Below, piece after piece: positions 8,933-17,392 of a stretch of DNA of 64,000 nt (position 1 is the first letter of the stretch; each line of letters begins with the position of its first letter). The notes under the pieces were generated by a model. The model was given only the letters and a program-made list of their open reading frames with translations, was not told the origin of the DNA and did no database searches. A program made the position numbers and the translations under genes. Source of the DNA: UBA1309 sp047605645 (GTDB lineage: Bacteria; Bacteroidota; Bacteroidia; Bacteroidales; Dysgonomonadaceae); NCBI GenBank assembly GCA_047605645.1, contig JASGFJ010000025.1, forward strand, positions 11,327 to 75,326. The letters are read 5' to 3'.

Positions 8933-9962
8933 AAAGTATTGTCGTTTGCGTTATCTGACTTAAAGAGCCTAAATATTTTCTAAAATAACCATTCTCTACA
9001 TAAAATAATAATTGCATATCTAATTTCTTAAGTTCAAAAATGGATATACATTATCACAGAAGAAATAGTTCTGAATTATTGTTCATCATGTCAAATACAT
9101 TACGTTTGATGTTCCTTTATGAATTATAATAACATAATTCTTCTTACAAAGAAAGATTCTTTTTTTCATACTAACAAGGCAAATTTCATTTTATTAATAT
9201 AAAAAAAGGCAAATATTGAATATTTGGACGTTTTTTATCGACCTGCTTAAACAACTATTCACGTCTAAAATACAATAAGATTTCGTATCAAAACAAAGAA
9301 CTTCGGTTCATTAACGACATGTTTTTTCAAGAAGAATTGTCCTCTATCAGAGACAAAGTACAAACCATATACATACTGATATTAAATAACTTGCCCTCAC
9401 CATTCACCTAATCCAATTCAATTATTTTTTTTCTGGCGTGTAAATTTGTCCGGTTCTGTCTGGATTTATCCCATAAAAGGACACGAATAGTTCTGTTTGA
9501 TAAATTACAGAATATAGCAATCTCCTGTTCTTAAATTTGTTTTTAATTATAGATATTATCAGTTGACGATATATAAAAATCTATATCAATCAACACTTTT
9601 TTTATTTTTCACCGCGAAAACATTGCATTGGGAGCGTAATAAGAAGGTAAGCTTTCAATCTAAAAAAATCAATATCACATCGAATGAAAATCCGTTATTA
9701 TCCGCTATTTTTCTTTTTTTAGTCGCTTTTCTGAACAAACAATTCTTGATTTTGTGTTTCGAATAAGCAAGGCTGATTTTCCTATTTTGGTTGTATGAAA
9801 GTAAGAAATTTACCGATCATCAACGGCAAACAAAGAAGAGAATAAAGTGATTGCTTTCCATTCAGCTTTCGGGCAAACATGGCGAGAAAAAGACGGTAAA
9901 AGAATCTGACGAGCTAAAACAGCCGGGCTATCGGCAAAGACACTGAAAGTTCAGAGTTCAGC
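8933..9962. other. 1-kb A+T-rich intergenic region, no gene recognised
   Basis: This stretch separates the polysaccharide operon start from the 3' end of the flippase gene. Short open frames occur (for example 9563-9766 on plus) but none shows family motifs, a plausible start or a promoter. The part nearest 8932 should hold the promoter of the polysaccharide operon, yet no TAnnTTTG box was found by eye. The composition is strongly A+T-rich between 9160 and 9780. Confidence 0.5.
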
Positions 9963-11423
9963 TTATGACAAGCGCGAACGTGACGGAAATTTTGAAAGGA
10001 CAAAGCGCATCGACTCCTTGAAAACAACAGCATTTGTCATTTTCATAATCAATAAGTAAATGAAAGCGGTAATCAGAATCTTTCCGACCAAACGGACATA
10101 GATATTATCCAGCATAAGACTTCCGAAATATCCACCTGCAACAGCAATACAAGCTATCAGAATAAACGGACAGATATCCGCCAAAAGCTCTGTCCATTTC
10201 AAGCCAATCTCTCTATTTACGAAGTATTGCCAGGAAGCAAGCCAACAGATATTGATAGCCACATAAATAGTAATCATGGTCATAATACCGTAAGGATAAG
10301 ACACAATCATCGTTACAATCTGTATCGCTCCCAACAGAATGTTGTTCCACATTTGGACATTAGACTTCCCTTTACTGATTATTAAATTGGAGAAAAGCGT
10401 GGAAACAGGAAAGAAAGCACCCCAGAGACAGAGCAACTGCATAATGACCACACTATTGAGCCATTTATCGGTAATAGTCATTACAATCAAATCTTTTGCT
10501 ATCAGTGCCAAGCCCAACATGCAAGGGAAAGAGACAAAAGCCGTAAAACGAAGCATCTTCCTGAAAATCCGCAACTGCCTCGTTTTTTCGTCCTCTACCT
10601 TCGAGAACACGGGCTGCGAAATGCCGTTGATGGTATTATTAATCATGGAAATTCCCATGGAATTCCATTTATTAGCCTGAGTGAAATAGCCTACGTCAGC
10701 AGACGAATAGAATTTCCCGAGAAGAATGGAAAATATATTTCCATTCAATACATTGAAAAGTCCCGTCAGTAATATTTTACTACTGAATCCGAGCATCTCT
10801 TTCAACGGAGAAAAACTAAATTCGAACGAAGGACACCATTTGGAAAAATACCAATACAACCCGTTGGTTATGGCGACATAAAGAATATTTTGAATAGCAA
10901 TTCCCCAATAAGCCATTCCGCTGTAGGCTAGTGCAACCCCTATAATCCCCGACACAAAGAGTGCAATTATCTGAGAAATGGATCTTTCCCGAATCTTCAA
11001 ACTAGTGTATATCACCGCATGGTGGGCAATGCCCGTGGCTGAAATAAAAATAGCCAGAAAGAAAAAGCGGGCCAGCGGAATAAGCTTGGGCTGATGATAG
11101 AAATTAGCAATGAGCGGCGCTGAAAAAAACAAAATCCAGTAAAGACAAAAACCGACCAGGGTATTAAACCAGAAAACGGAGTTGAAATCTTCGTGAGACA
11201 CGTTCTTTTTATTGACCAGTGCAGAGGTAAATCCGCTTTCTTGAAAAGTAGCAGCAATAGCACTGAAAACAGTCAACATCCCCACCATCCCATAATCAGA
11301 AGGTGAAAGCAGGCGTGCCAGAAAAATGCCAAAAAGAAGGTTCATCAACAACATGATGGCGTTATTGATACTTCCCCACATCAAGCCGTTGACAGTCTTC
11401 TCCTTTAATGTTTTTTGCGACAT
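9963..11423 (-). CDS. Oligosaccharide flippase (Wzx / MOP superfamily)
   Basis: The 486-residue product is a MATE-like/MOP exporter with roughly twelve to fourteen membrane helices, starting with the family entry LKEKTVNGLMWGSINN and LARLLSPSDYGMVGM, which is typical of WzxC/lipopolysaccharide flippases. It would move lipid-linked sugar units across the inner membrane. It starts only 2 bp after the stop of metG and so is co-transcribed with a tRNA synthetase. Because the main locus here uses an ABC exporter, this flippase probably serves a different glycan. Substrate is unknown. Confidence 0.92.
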   Translation of the reverse strand: MSQKTLKEKTVNGLMWGSINNAIMLLMNLLFGIFLARLLSPSDYGMVGMLTVFSAIAATFQESGFTSALVNKKNVSHEDFNSVFWFNTLVGFCLYWILFFSAPLIANFYHQPKLIPLARFFFLAIFISATGIAHHAVIYTSLKIRERSISQIIALFVSGIIGVALAYSGMAYWGIAIQNILYVAITNGLYWYFSKWCPSFEFSFSPLKEMLGFSSKILLTGLFNVLNGNIFSILLGKFYSSADVGYFTQANKWNSMGISMINNTINGISQPVFSKVEDEKTRQLRIFRKMLRFTAFVSFPCMLGLALIAKDLIVMTITDKWLNSVVIMQLLCLWGAFFPVSTLFSNLIISKGKSNVQMWNNILLGAIQIVTMIVSYPYGIMTMITIYVAINICWLASWQYFVNREIGLKWTELLADICPFILIACIAVAGGYFGSLMLDNIYVRLVGKILITAFIYLLIMKMTNAVVFKESMRFVLSKFPSRSRLS

Positions 11424-11425
11424 TC

Positions 11426-13465
11426 TTATTTCACTTCGCTTCCGGGTTTTACCTCTTTTGACGTTGTAATAACCGAGAGGCTACCATCAAAATTTTCGGC
11501 AGAAAGAATCATCCCCTGCGATTCTATACCGCGCAGTTTACGGGGTGCCAGATTGGCTACAAAGCAAACCTGTTTGCCCACTAATTCTTCGGGAGCATAA
11601 TGCTGCGCAATACCGGAAACAATGGTGCGGTTTTCGAGTCCGTCAGCAATGGTAAACTTCAAAAGCTTATCGGCTTTCGGAACTTTCACACATTCCAATA
11701 CGGTTCCCACACGAATATCCAGTTTTTCAAAATCGGAAAATTCAATATTCGGAAGGATAGGTTTGGCTTTATATTCTGTGCTTTCATTTGCCTTTTTCGT
11801 ATCCAGTAGTCTCTGAACCTGTGCTTCAATGACCTCGTCTTCTATTTTTTCGAACAAGAGCTCCGACTGGTTCAGCGAATGCCCCACAGCAAGCAATTCC
11901 ATATTGCCTAAAAGATCCCATTCGAATTTCTCAGTATTGATAAACTGAAGAATCTTTGCCGAGCTGTTCGGCAGGAAAGGTTCGAAAGCAATAGTCAGAT
12001 TCGCCGTAATCTGCAAAGCGATGTTCAGAATCGTATGCGTACGGGCCATATCCGTCTTCGCTGTTTTCCAGGGCTCTGTATCGGCCAGATACTTATTCCC
12101 TACTCGCGCCAGATTCATTGCTTCACGCAATGCATCACGGAAACGGTAATTTTCAAGCAGATGCTCAATTTGTTGTTTTGATCCGGCTATTTCTCTTATG
12201 GTTTCTTGGTCGAAATCGGTCAATTCACCACGAACAGGAACTTTGTTATCTGCATATTTCTGTGTCAACACCAAAGCGCGGTTCACAAAATTACCGAAAA
12301 TAGCTACCAACTCGTTGTTATTGCGGGCCTGAAAATCTTTCCAAGTAAAATCATTGTCTTTTGTCTCCGGTGCGTTGGCTGTCAATACATAACGAAGCAC
12401 ATCTTGCTTGCCCGGAAAATCTTCCAGATACTCGTGCAACCAAACAGCCCAATTGCGTGATGTGGAGATTTTATCCCCTTCCAGATTCAGAAATTCATTC
12501 GCAGGAACATTCTCCGGAAGGATGTATGAACCATCTGCTTTCAGCATCGCCGGAAACACGATGCAATGAAACACAATATTGTCTTTTCCAATAAAATGCA
12601 CCAATTTCGTTTCCTTATCTTTCCACCACAATTCCCAGTCGTTGGGACGAATTTCAATCGTATTGGAAATATACCCGATAGGAGCATCGAACCACACATA
12701 AAGCACTTTTCCATCTGCTCCTTCTACCGGTACGGGAACTCCCCAGTCCAAATCACGACTGACAGCTCGCGGCTGCAAGCCCATGTCAAGCCATGATTTA
12801 CATTGTCCATACACATTCGATTTCCATTCTTTGTGATCTTCGAGAATCCATTGACGAAGCCATCCCTCGTGCTTATCAAGCGGAAGATACCAGTGTGTAG
12901 TCTCTTTCATCACCGGCTTGGATCCGGAAATAGTGGAATGCGGATTGATCAGCTCCGTGGGGCTCAACGAGGTACCGCACACTTCGCATTGGTCACCGTA
13001 TGCATTCGGGTTGCTACAATGCGGGCATTCTCCCATAATGTAGCGGTCGGCCAGAAACATTTTGGCCTCTTCGTCGTAATATTGTTCGCTCGTTTTTTCT
13101 TCAAACTCTCCTTTATCGTAGAGTTTACGAAAAAAGCCGGAAGCTGTTTTTTTATGAATATCTGAACTTGTTCGTGAATAAACATCGAACGAAATGCCGA
13201 AATCTTCGAACGATTTTTTGATAATATAGTGAAACTTATCTACCACATCCTGAGGCGTCACACCTTCTTTGCGGGCACGGATAGTAATAGGCACACCGTG
13301 CTCGTCAGAACCACCTATAAACAACACGTCTTTTCCTCTTAGACGCAGATATCTCACATAAATATCCGCCGGAATATATACACCGGCCATGTGTCCGATA
13401 TGCACCGGTCCGTTTGCATACGGCAAAGCGGAAGTCACTAACACACGTTTATAATTATCGCTCAT
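11426..13465 (-). CDS. metG: Methionyl-tRNA synthetase
   Basis: The enzyme charges tRNA-Met and is essential. The ATG at 13465 (MSDNYKRVLV) is preferred over a TTG one codon upstream. The product (679 residues) has the HIGH motif at 22-25, a zinc knuckle with C147, C150, C160 and C163, the KMSKS-like KISTS near residue 335, an anticodon-binding helical domain and a C-terminal tRNA-binding domain (about 577-679) of the Trbp111 type, which is the bacterial long form. A consensus promoter lies 28-58 bp upstream. The flippase gene follows after 2 bp. Confidence 0.97.
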   Translation of the reverse strand: MSDNYKRVLVTSALPYANGPVHIGHMAGVYIPADIYVRYLRLRGKDVLFIGGSDEHGVPITIRARKEGVTPQDVVDKFHYIIKKSFEDFGISFDVYSRTSSDIHKKTASGFFRKLYDKGEFEEKTSEQYYDEEAKMFLADRYIMGECPHCSNPNAYGDQCEVCGTSLSPTELINPHSTISGSKPVMKETTHWYLPLDKHEGWLRQWILEDHKEWKSNVYGQCKSWLDMGLQPRAVSRDLDWGVPVPVEGADGKVLYVWFDAPIGYISNTIEIRPNDWELWWKDKETKLVHFIGKDNIVFHCIVFPAMLKADGSYILPENVPANEFLNLEGDKISTSRNWAVWLHEYLEDFPGKQDVLRYVLTANAPETKDNDFTWKDFQARNNNELVAIFGNFVNRALVLTQKYADNKVPVRGELTDFDQETIREIAGSKQQIEHLLENYRFRDALREAMNLARVGNKYLADTEPWKTAKTDMARTHTILNIALQITANLTIAFEPFLPNSSAKILQFINTEKFEWDLLGNMELLAVGHSLNQSELLFEKIEDEVIEAQVQRLLDTKKANESTEYKAKPILPNIEFSDFEKLDIRVGTVLECVKVPKADKLLKFTIADGLENRTIVSGIAQHYAPEELVGKQVCFVANLAPRKLRGIESQGMILSAENFDGSLSVITTSKEVKPGSEVK

Positions 13466-13492
13466 CAAGTTGTGATTTATTTTTTAGTGGCA

Positions 13493-13523
13493 CAAAGATA
13501 GGAAGTAATCGTGAGGAAGCAAA
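13493..13523 (-). promoter_or_regulatory. metG promoter
   Basis: On the minus strand TTTG and TATCTTTG are separated by 19 bp, a full match to the Bacteroidota primary-sigma consensus (TTTG-N19-21-TAnnTTTG). Transcription would start about 20 nt before the metG ATG. Confidence 0.8.
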
Positions 13524-13559
13524 ACGGAAATGATTTGAATAGTCGGAGGAAGCAACGAA

Positions 13560-13745
13560 TCGACTAATCGTGGAAGCATTTAAGCACCTACCGTGGAATC
13601 GGAATTAGACAAATAAACAGTTAGACAAACAGCTACACAGCACACAACAATTACAAATCCTTCGATTGCACAATCACACAGTTACACGATTACACAGCTT
13701 GATAACGAGTAAACAAGTAGACAATTAGGCGATTAAACAATAAAA
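13560..13745. repeat. Wobbly repeat between metG and the phnA-like gene
   Basis: This non-coding stretch is made of variants of ACAATTAGACGATTAAACAG and ACACAGTTACACGATTACAC, for example the adjacent CAGTTACACGATTACACAG near 13680. There is no exact long repeat. It sits between the divergent promoters of metG and the PhnA-like gene. Confidence 0.55.
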
Positions 13746-13748
13746 TAT

Positions 13749-13756
13749 TATCTTTG
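13749..13756 (+). promoter_or_regulatory. Promoter -7 box for phnA-like gene
   Basis: TATCTTTG matches the Bacteroidota -7 consensus and lies about 95 bp before the ATG. No clear -33 TTTG is present in the repetitive sequence upstream. Confidence 0.5.
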
Positions 13757-13850
13757 CCTATCAATTATCTGAAGTTTGGACTATTCTGGCTATCAAATCA
13801 GAAAAAAATCCCCAATCTTTTTTATTTTCTAAAACAATAAAACAAATTAA

Positions 13851-14189
13851 ATGACAGACTTTCCCGTTTGCCCTGAATGTTCCGGCGAAAACACGTACTT
13901 CGACGGAACAACCTATGTTTGCCCCGACTGTTCGCACGAGTTCAATCCTTCTGAAACAGCAGTAGAACCGGAAACGGACTCCACTCCCAAAGACTGCAAC
14001 GGCACTCCGCTGGCCGACGGCGACTCCGTTACCGTTATTAAAGATTTGAAAGTAAGAGGCTCTTCGATGGTCATCAAACAAGGCACGAGAGTAAAAAGCA
14101 TCCGTCTGACAGAAAATCCCGAAGAGGTAGATTGTAAAATTGAAGGTTCAGGAATTGTATTGAAAACCTGCTTTCTGAAAAAAGGGTAA
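13851..14189 (+). CDS. PhnA/YjdM family zinc-ribbon protein
   Basis: The 112-residue protein has an N-terminal zinc ribbon with two CxxC pairs (CPECSG and CPDCSH) followed by an acidic linker and an SH3-like PhnA domain (DGDSVTVIKDLKVRGSS, then GSGIVLKTCFLKK). The family was named for alkylphosphonate loci, but members outside phn operons are common and their role is not established; no phosphonate genes are nearby. The ATG is clear and the length equals the family norm. It is a single-gene unit ending at a bidirectional terminator. Confidence 0.9.
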   Translation: MTDFPVCPECSGENTYFDGTTYVCPDCSHEFNPSETAVEPETDSTPKDCNGTPLADGDSVTVIKDLKVRGSSMVIKQGTRVKSIRLTENPEEVDCKIEGSGIVLKTCFLKKG

Positions 14190-14213
14190 AACAAACCTGC
14201 GACATATTTACAA

Positions 14214-14242
14214 AAAAGGCTGCACATTGCGTACAGCCTTTT
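14214..14242. terminator. Bidirectional terminator between phnA-like and GH39 genes
   Basis: AAAAGGCTG and CAGCCTTTT form a 9-bp stem with an 11-nt loop between convergent genes, with T-runs on both sides. Confidence 0.7.
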
Positions 14243-14298
14243 CGTATATTTTACAACGATGTTTTTCTAAAGCAACAAAACCGAGGTATATTTTCCGT

Positions 14299-15891
14299 TT
14301 ACATCTTCACCAGCTTCAACTGATAAACATCATTTTCCCTCAAGGGTAATTCTTTGAAAAAAGCCCCCTTAGCATCCACACGTACAATTTCAGTTGAAAC
14401 GGGAGCACCACTATTTTCGGTATTAATCGCCTTCACTTGCTCACGACTTAATTGTCGGGGTTTACCTAAAGAAAGATATGTACTATAGGCATCATTAACA
14501 CGGTATCCTATCTGATAAACCTCTAACTGATAATTTCCGGGGATAAGCCCTTCTATCTCAATTTTCACCATCCCTTTCGATTTGGCAGGAAGATCACGCA
14601 CATAATACATCTGATTTAAGACCGAATCGCCAGGATGCGTATTGGTAAAGTCCCATAACAAGAGCTGAACTCCGCCCCTTTTATCTTTACACGCCCAGGA
14701 TTGTTTATCCGGATTCTTTAATTCTGTTTCTCCCATTTTATTCAAAAAAGAATAAGCAAAATAGGCCGGCTTCTTAATTCCCTGTGTATTCATTAATCCG
14801 AATCCACCGTGAAAAGGAGTAAATCGAGGGCCTGATTCTTCAAAGATATCCGTAAACACCCAATATGACATCGAGTTGGGAGCATCACCGACTTGCTTCA
14901 GCTTCTGCAAGATATAGGATGCTTGGTGATAACTGTCATGAATAGGGTCAGCCGGAGTATACGAAGAACTCCACTCCGTATAGTGCAACTCGAGGTTCGG
15001 TCGAGCAGATTCCTGGATTTGTTTTCGGGAATTAAGAACGTCCTTGCTAACACTCCAATCGTCTTTATCGAGAATGGTACCGGAAGTTCCAAACTGGTCG
15101 AGATACCCATGCTTGACACCATAAGCGTGTGTAGAAATAAAATCGATCGGCACGCCATTTTTTACACAGAAGTCGATAGTCTCGGAAACCCAGTCTGCCC
15201 CCGCCGTAGCAGGACCTCCGACACGGTAAGCAGGATTTACAGTTTTAACTGCTTCTGCCGCATAGCGATAAAGTTTGAAATACTCTTCTTGTGTTGAAGA
15301 CCAAAAACCATCTTTCAGATTAGGTTCGTTCCAGACCTCAAAATACCAGCTTTTGACCTCATCTGTTCCATAACGATCAGTGAAATGTTGAACCAGGGAG
15401 CGAATGAGTGCCGCCCATTTGTCATAATCCTTCGGTGGAGTAATATTACCTCGCCACCAAAACACCACTTTATTTCCCGTCGCCATTGCAGAGGGCATAA
15501 ATCCCAACTCGACAAAAGGCTTTATACCAATGCTTAAGAGGAAATCATACAGAGCGTCAATGTATTGAAAATTGTATTCCGGATTGCCTTTCTCATCCTC
15601 CCGGTAAACACCCATATCATCGGAAAGCAAACCGTGCATCCGGATATATTTAAAACCACACTCTTTTTTCACAATGCTCAACTGTTTCTGCCAGTCTGCC
15701 CGCAAGCCTTCATTTGCACGTCCGGCTCCTACACATTCCTTAAACATCGTATTAAAATTCCCCGCCGTATCTGTCGCATTTAAGCGGATTACTCGTTCGG
15801 GCCTAACTACCTCATTTTTTTGCTTCTGGGCTACTGCTTGAGGTGTAGTTATCAGCAATAGTAACAGCATACTTGATAGAAAATTTTTCAT
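14299..15891 (-). CDS. Secreted GH39-like glycoside hydrolase (beta-xylosidase type)
   Basis: The 530-residue product has a signal peptide (hydrophobic 7-20, cleavage after AVAQ) and a catalytic TIM barrel. The acid/base is E189 in WNEP and the nucleophile E306 in HYTEW, with a conserved THAYG before it; this arrangement is that of GH39 beta-xylosidases and alpha-iduronidase relatives (clan GH-A). A beta-rich domain follows from about residue 430. It is likely periplasmic or outer-membrane associated and removes sugars from plant or host glycans. It ends at the terminator shared with the PhnA-like gene. It is not within a SusC/D locus. The exact linkage is inference. Confidence 0.88.
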   Translation of the reverse strand: MKNFLSSMLLLLLITTPQAVAQKQKNEVVRPERVIRLNATDTAGNFNTMFKECVGAGRANEGLRADWQKQLSIVKKECGFKYIRMHGLLSDDMGVYREDEKGNPEYNFQYIDALYDFLLSIGIKPFVELGFMPSAMATGNKVVFWWRGNITPPKDYDKWAALIRSLVQHFTDRYGTDEVKSWYFEVWNEPNLKDGFWSSTQEEYFKLYRYAAEAVKTVNPAYRVGGPATAGADWVSETIDFCVKNGVPIDFISTHAYGVKHGYLDQFGTSGTILDKDDWSVSKDVLNSRKQIQESARPNLELHYTEWSSSYTPADPIHDSYHQASYILQKLKQVGDAPNSMSYWVFTDIFEESGPRFTPFHGGFGLMNTQGIKKPAYFAYSFLNKMGETELKNPDKQSWACKDKRGGVQLLLWDFTNTHPGDSVLNQMYYVRDLPAKSKGMVKIEIEGLIPGNYQLEVYQIGYRVNDAYSTYLSLGKPRQLSREQVKAINTENSGAPVSTEIVRVDAKGAFFKELPLRENDVYQLKLVKM

Positions 15892-15967
15892 CTTGTTCTC
15901 AGGCTTATTTTAAGGGTATAATAAAAAATAGAATGATTACTTTTTGATTTTGATAAAAGACACAAGT

Positions 15968-16534
15968 TTATTTTAAGGTGGATGCTGTTCTCATCCAGAT
16001 GGGATTCTTTTTTTGGATCTCTTTCATAACCGGACAATCGGGAGCATGCGCTCCGTCGAGATAACCGATACTCATAAGAAACTCTCCCACAATCTCTCCA
16101 CCCGTGAACTTAAAGGTTTTCCTGAAAAGCTTTACCCAATCGGCCTTTGCCAACGGATGATGATGTTCAAGCCATTTATCAAAAGAACCAAATTCTTTCT
16201 GAAGTTCTAAAATAGTTTTCGCATTTTCGATCGCCGCATTTATTTTCAAACGATTCCGAATAATCCCGGCGTCGTTGAGCAGACGTTCGCGATCGACTTC
16301 GGTATACGATGCCACTTTCCGAATATCAAAATTATCGTATGCCTTTCGGAATCCCGGCTCTTTTTTCAGAATAGTCTCCCAGCTCAATCCTGCTTGATTG
16401 ATTTCGAGTAGCAATCGTCCGAAAAGTTCGTTATCATCCTCAATCGGAAAACCGTAAAACTTATCGTGATAGTTTTGATGAAGCATTCGTTTTTCAGCTG
16501 GTTCTATGGATGGAATGTATTGGCAGTAGAACAT
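15968..16534 (-). CDS. tag: DNA-3-methyladenine glycosylase I
   Basis: Tag excises 3-methyladenine from alkylated DNA. I place the start at ATG 16534 (MFYCQY), giving 188 residues. The in-frame extension to 16621 covers a promoter-like TATCTTTA at 16582-16589. The chosen start also places a cysteine at position 4, as in E. coli Tag, where Cys4, a histidine in YHD and the C-terminal H-x3-C bind structural zinc; here YHD (22-24) and HAPDC supply the rest. The core EINQAGLSWETIL and DAGIIRNRLKI are the family's active-site and helix-hairpin motifs. There is an insertion of about six residues before YHD compared with E. coli. Confidence 0.93.
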   Translation of the reverse strand: MFYCQYIPSIEPAEKRMLHQNYHDKFYGFPIEDDNELFGRLLLEINQAGLSWETILKKEPGFRKAYDNFDIRKVASYTEVDRERLLNDAGIIRNRLKINAAIENAKTILELQKEFGSFDKWLEHHHPLAKADWVKLFRKTFKFTGGEIVGEFLMSIGYLDGAHAPDCPVMKEIQKKNPIWMRTASTLK

Positions 16535-17321
16535 AAACTTATAATTTGTATTAGGAATGAATAAATTCTTTTTGAACCTTGTAAAGATAACTGTTCTTCT
16601 TTTAAAATTTAAGGAAATCAATGAATGAAATATAGAAAAACAGCAGTGCTCTATAAAAAACAGTCCTTAGCGATCGGCCTAACTTTACAAATAAAATCTA
16701 TTTATTTCAGCTATTCACAAGCCACAAGAACATAAATGCAATAACAAAATAAAGCATGAGTTCAAGTCTATTTATTCAAAACTGCTCGCAAATCAGTAAA
16801 AACGAACAGAATATAAGTTACCATCAAAATCTCAAGAAAATAACAGTGATATAAAAACAAAAAAAAGATACCTTATGGCATCCTCTCTCATTTTTGTTCA
16901 AAATGGAAAACCCATTTTGAACCATCTAACAAATAATCTTTACCTAAAACCTAACCTTTAAAAACAATCTTAATTTACCTTTACGGGCATTGATACCCAT
17001 CAACATCATTAAATAACCAAATTTTCAATCTTCTTACCTAAGTAAACCATGAGACCCTAAATCTCTCATTGTTTCATGATGCAAACATACTGCCTTTTTT
17101 TTTACCTGCAAAATATTCCGAATAAAAAATATGTTTTTTAGCATATTTTTCATCCTACTCCCCTTTACTCAAGAAAAATAATAGATTTATTCACGGTTTT
17201 AAATATTTTATTGCAAGATTTTTTACATCAGATTAAACATTTACGAGTTTTTCTATAAATGAAAGTCATATTCTTATAATAACTTAAGTAAGGCCGATAA
17301 ACTCACAAAAAGACAATAATT
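16535..17321. other. Intergenic region with a hairpin, no gene recognised
   Basis: About 790 bp separate tag from the lptD promoter. The stretch holds an 11-bp perfect hairpin (16896-16922), and a T-rich run near 17095-17103 after a weak stem (ATGAGA/TCTCAT, near 17050-17070) that could end a short transcript. No open frame with family resemblance was found. Confidence 0.5.
16896..16922. other. Perfect 11-bp inverted repeat
   Basis: GTTCAAAATGG and CCATTTTGAAC flank the 5-nt loop AAAAC. No T-run follows on either strand, so it is not a typical intrinsic terminator; an operator or RNA stem is possible. Confidence 0.6.
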
Positions 17322-17353
17322 ATTGAGAGAGTGTCTAAAATTCATTAGCTTTG
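17322..17353 (+). promoter_or_regulatory. lptD promoter
   Basis: ATTG and TAGCTTTG are spaced 20 bp apart, matching the Bacteroidota consensus, and lie about 40 bp before the lptD start codon. Confidence 0.75.
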
Positions 17354-17392
17354 CACTCTGAAAAATCAGCTATATTCTTTGTATTAAAATAA

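Noticed and set aside
9300..9540. Short minus-strand peptide resembling a helix-turn-helix fragment (NLSNRTIRVLLWDKS)
   Set aside because: Too short, without a start or flanking homology, so no pseudogene call can be supported.
9563..9766. 67-codon plus-strand frame in the 1-kb gap
   Set aside because: It lies in A+T-rich DNA, has no promoter, no motif and a composition expected by chance.
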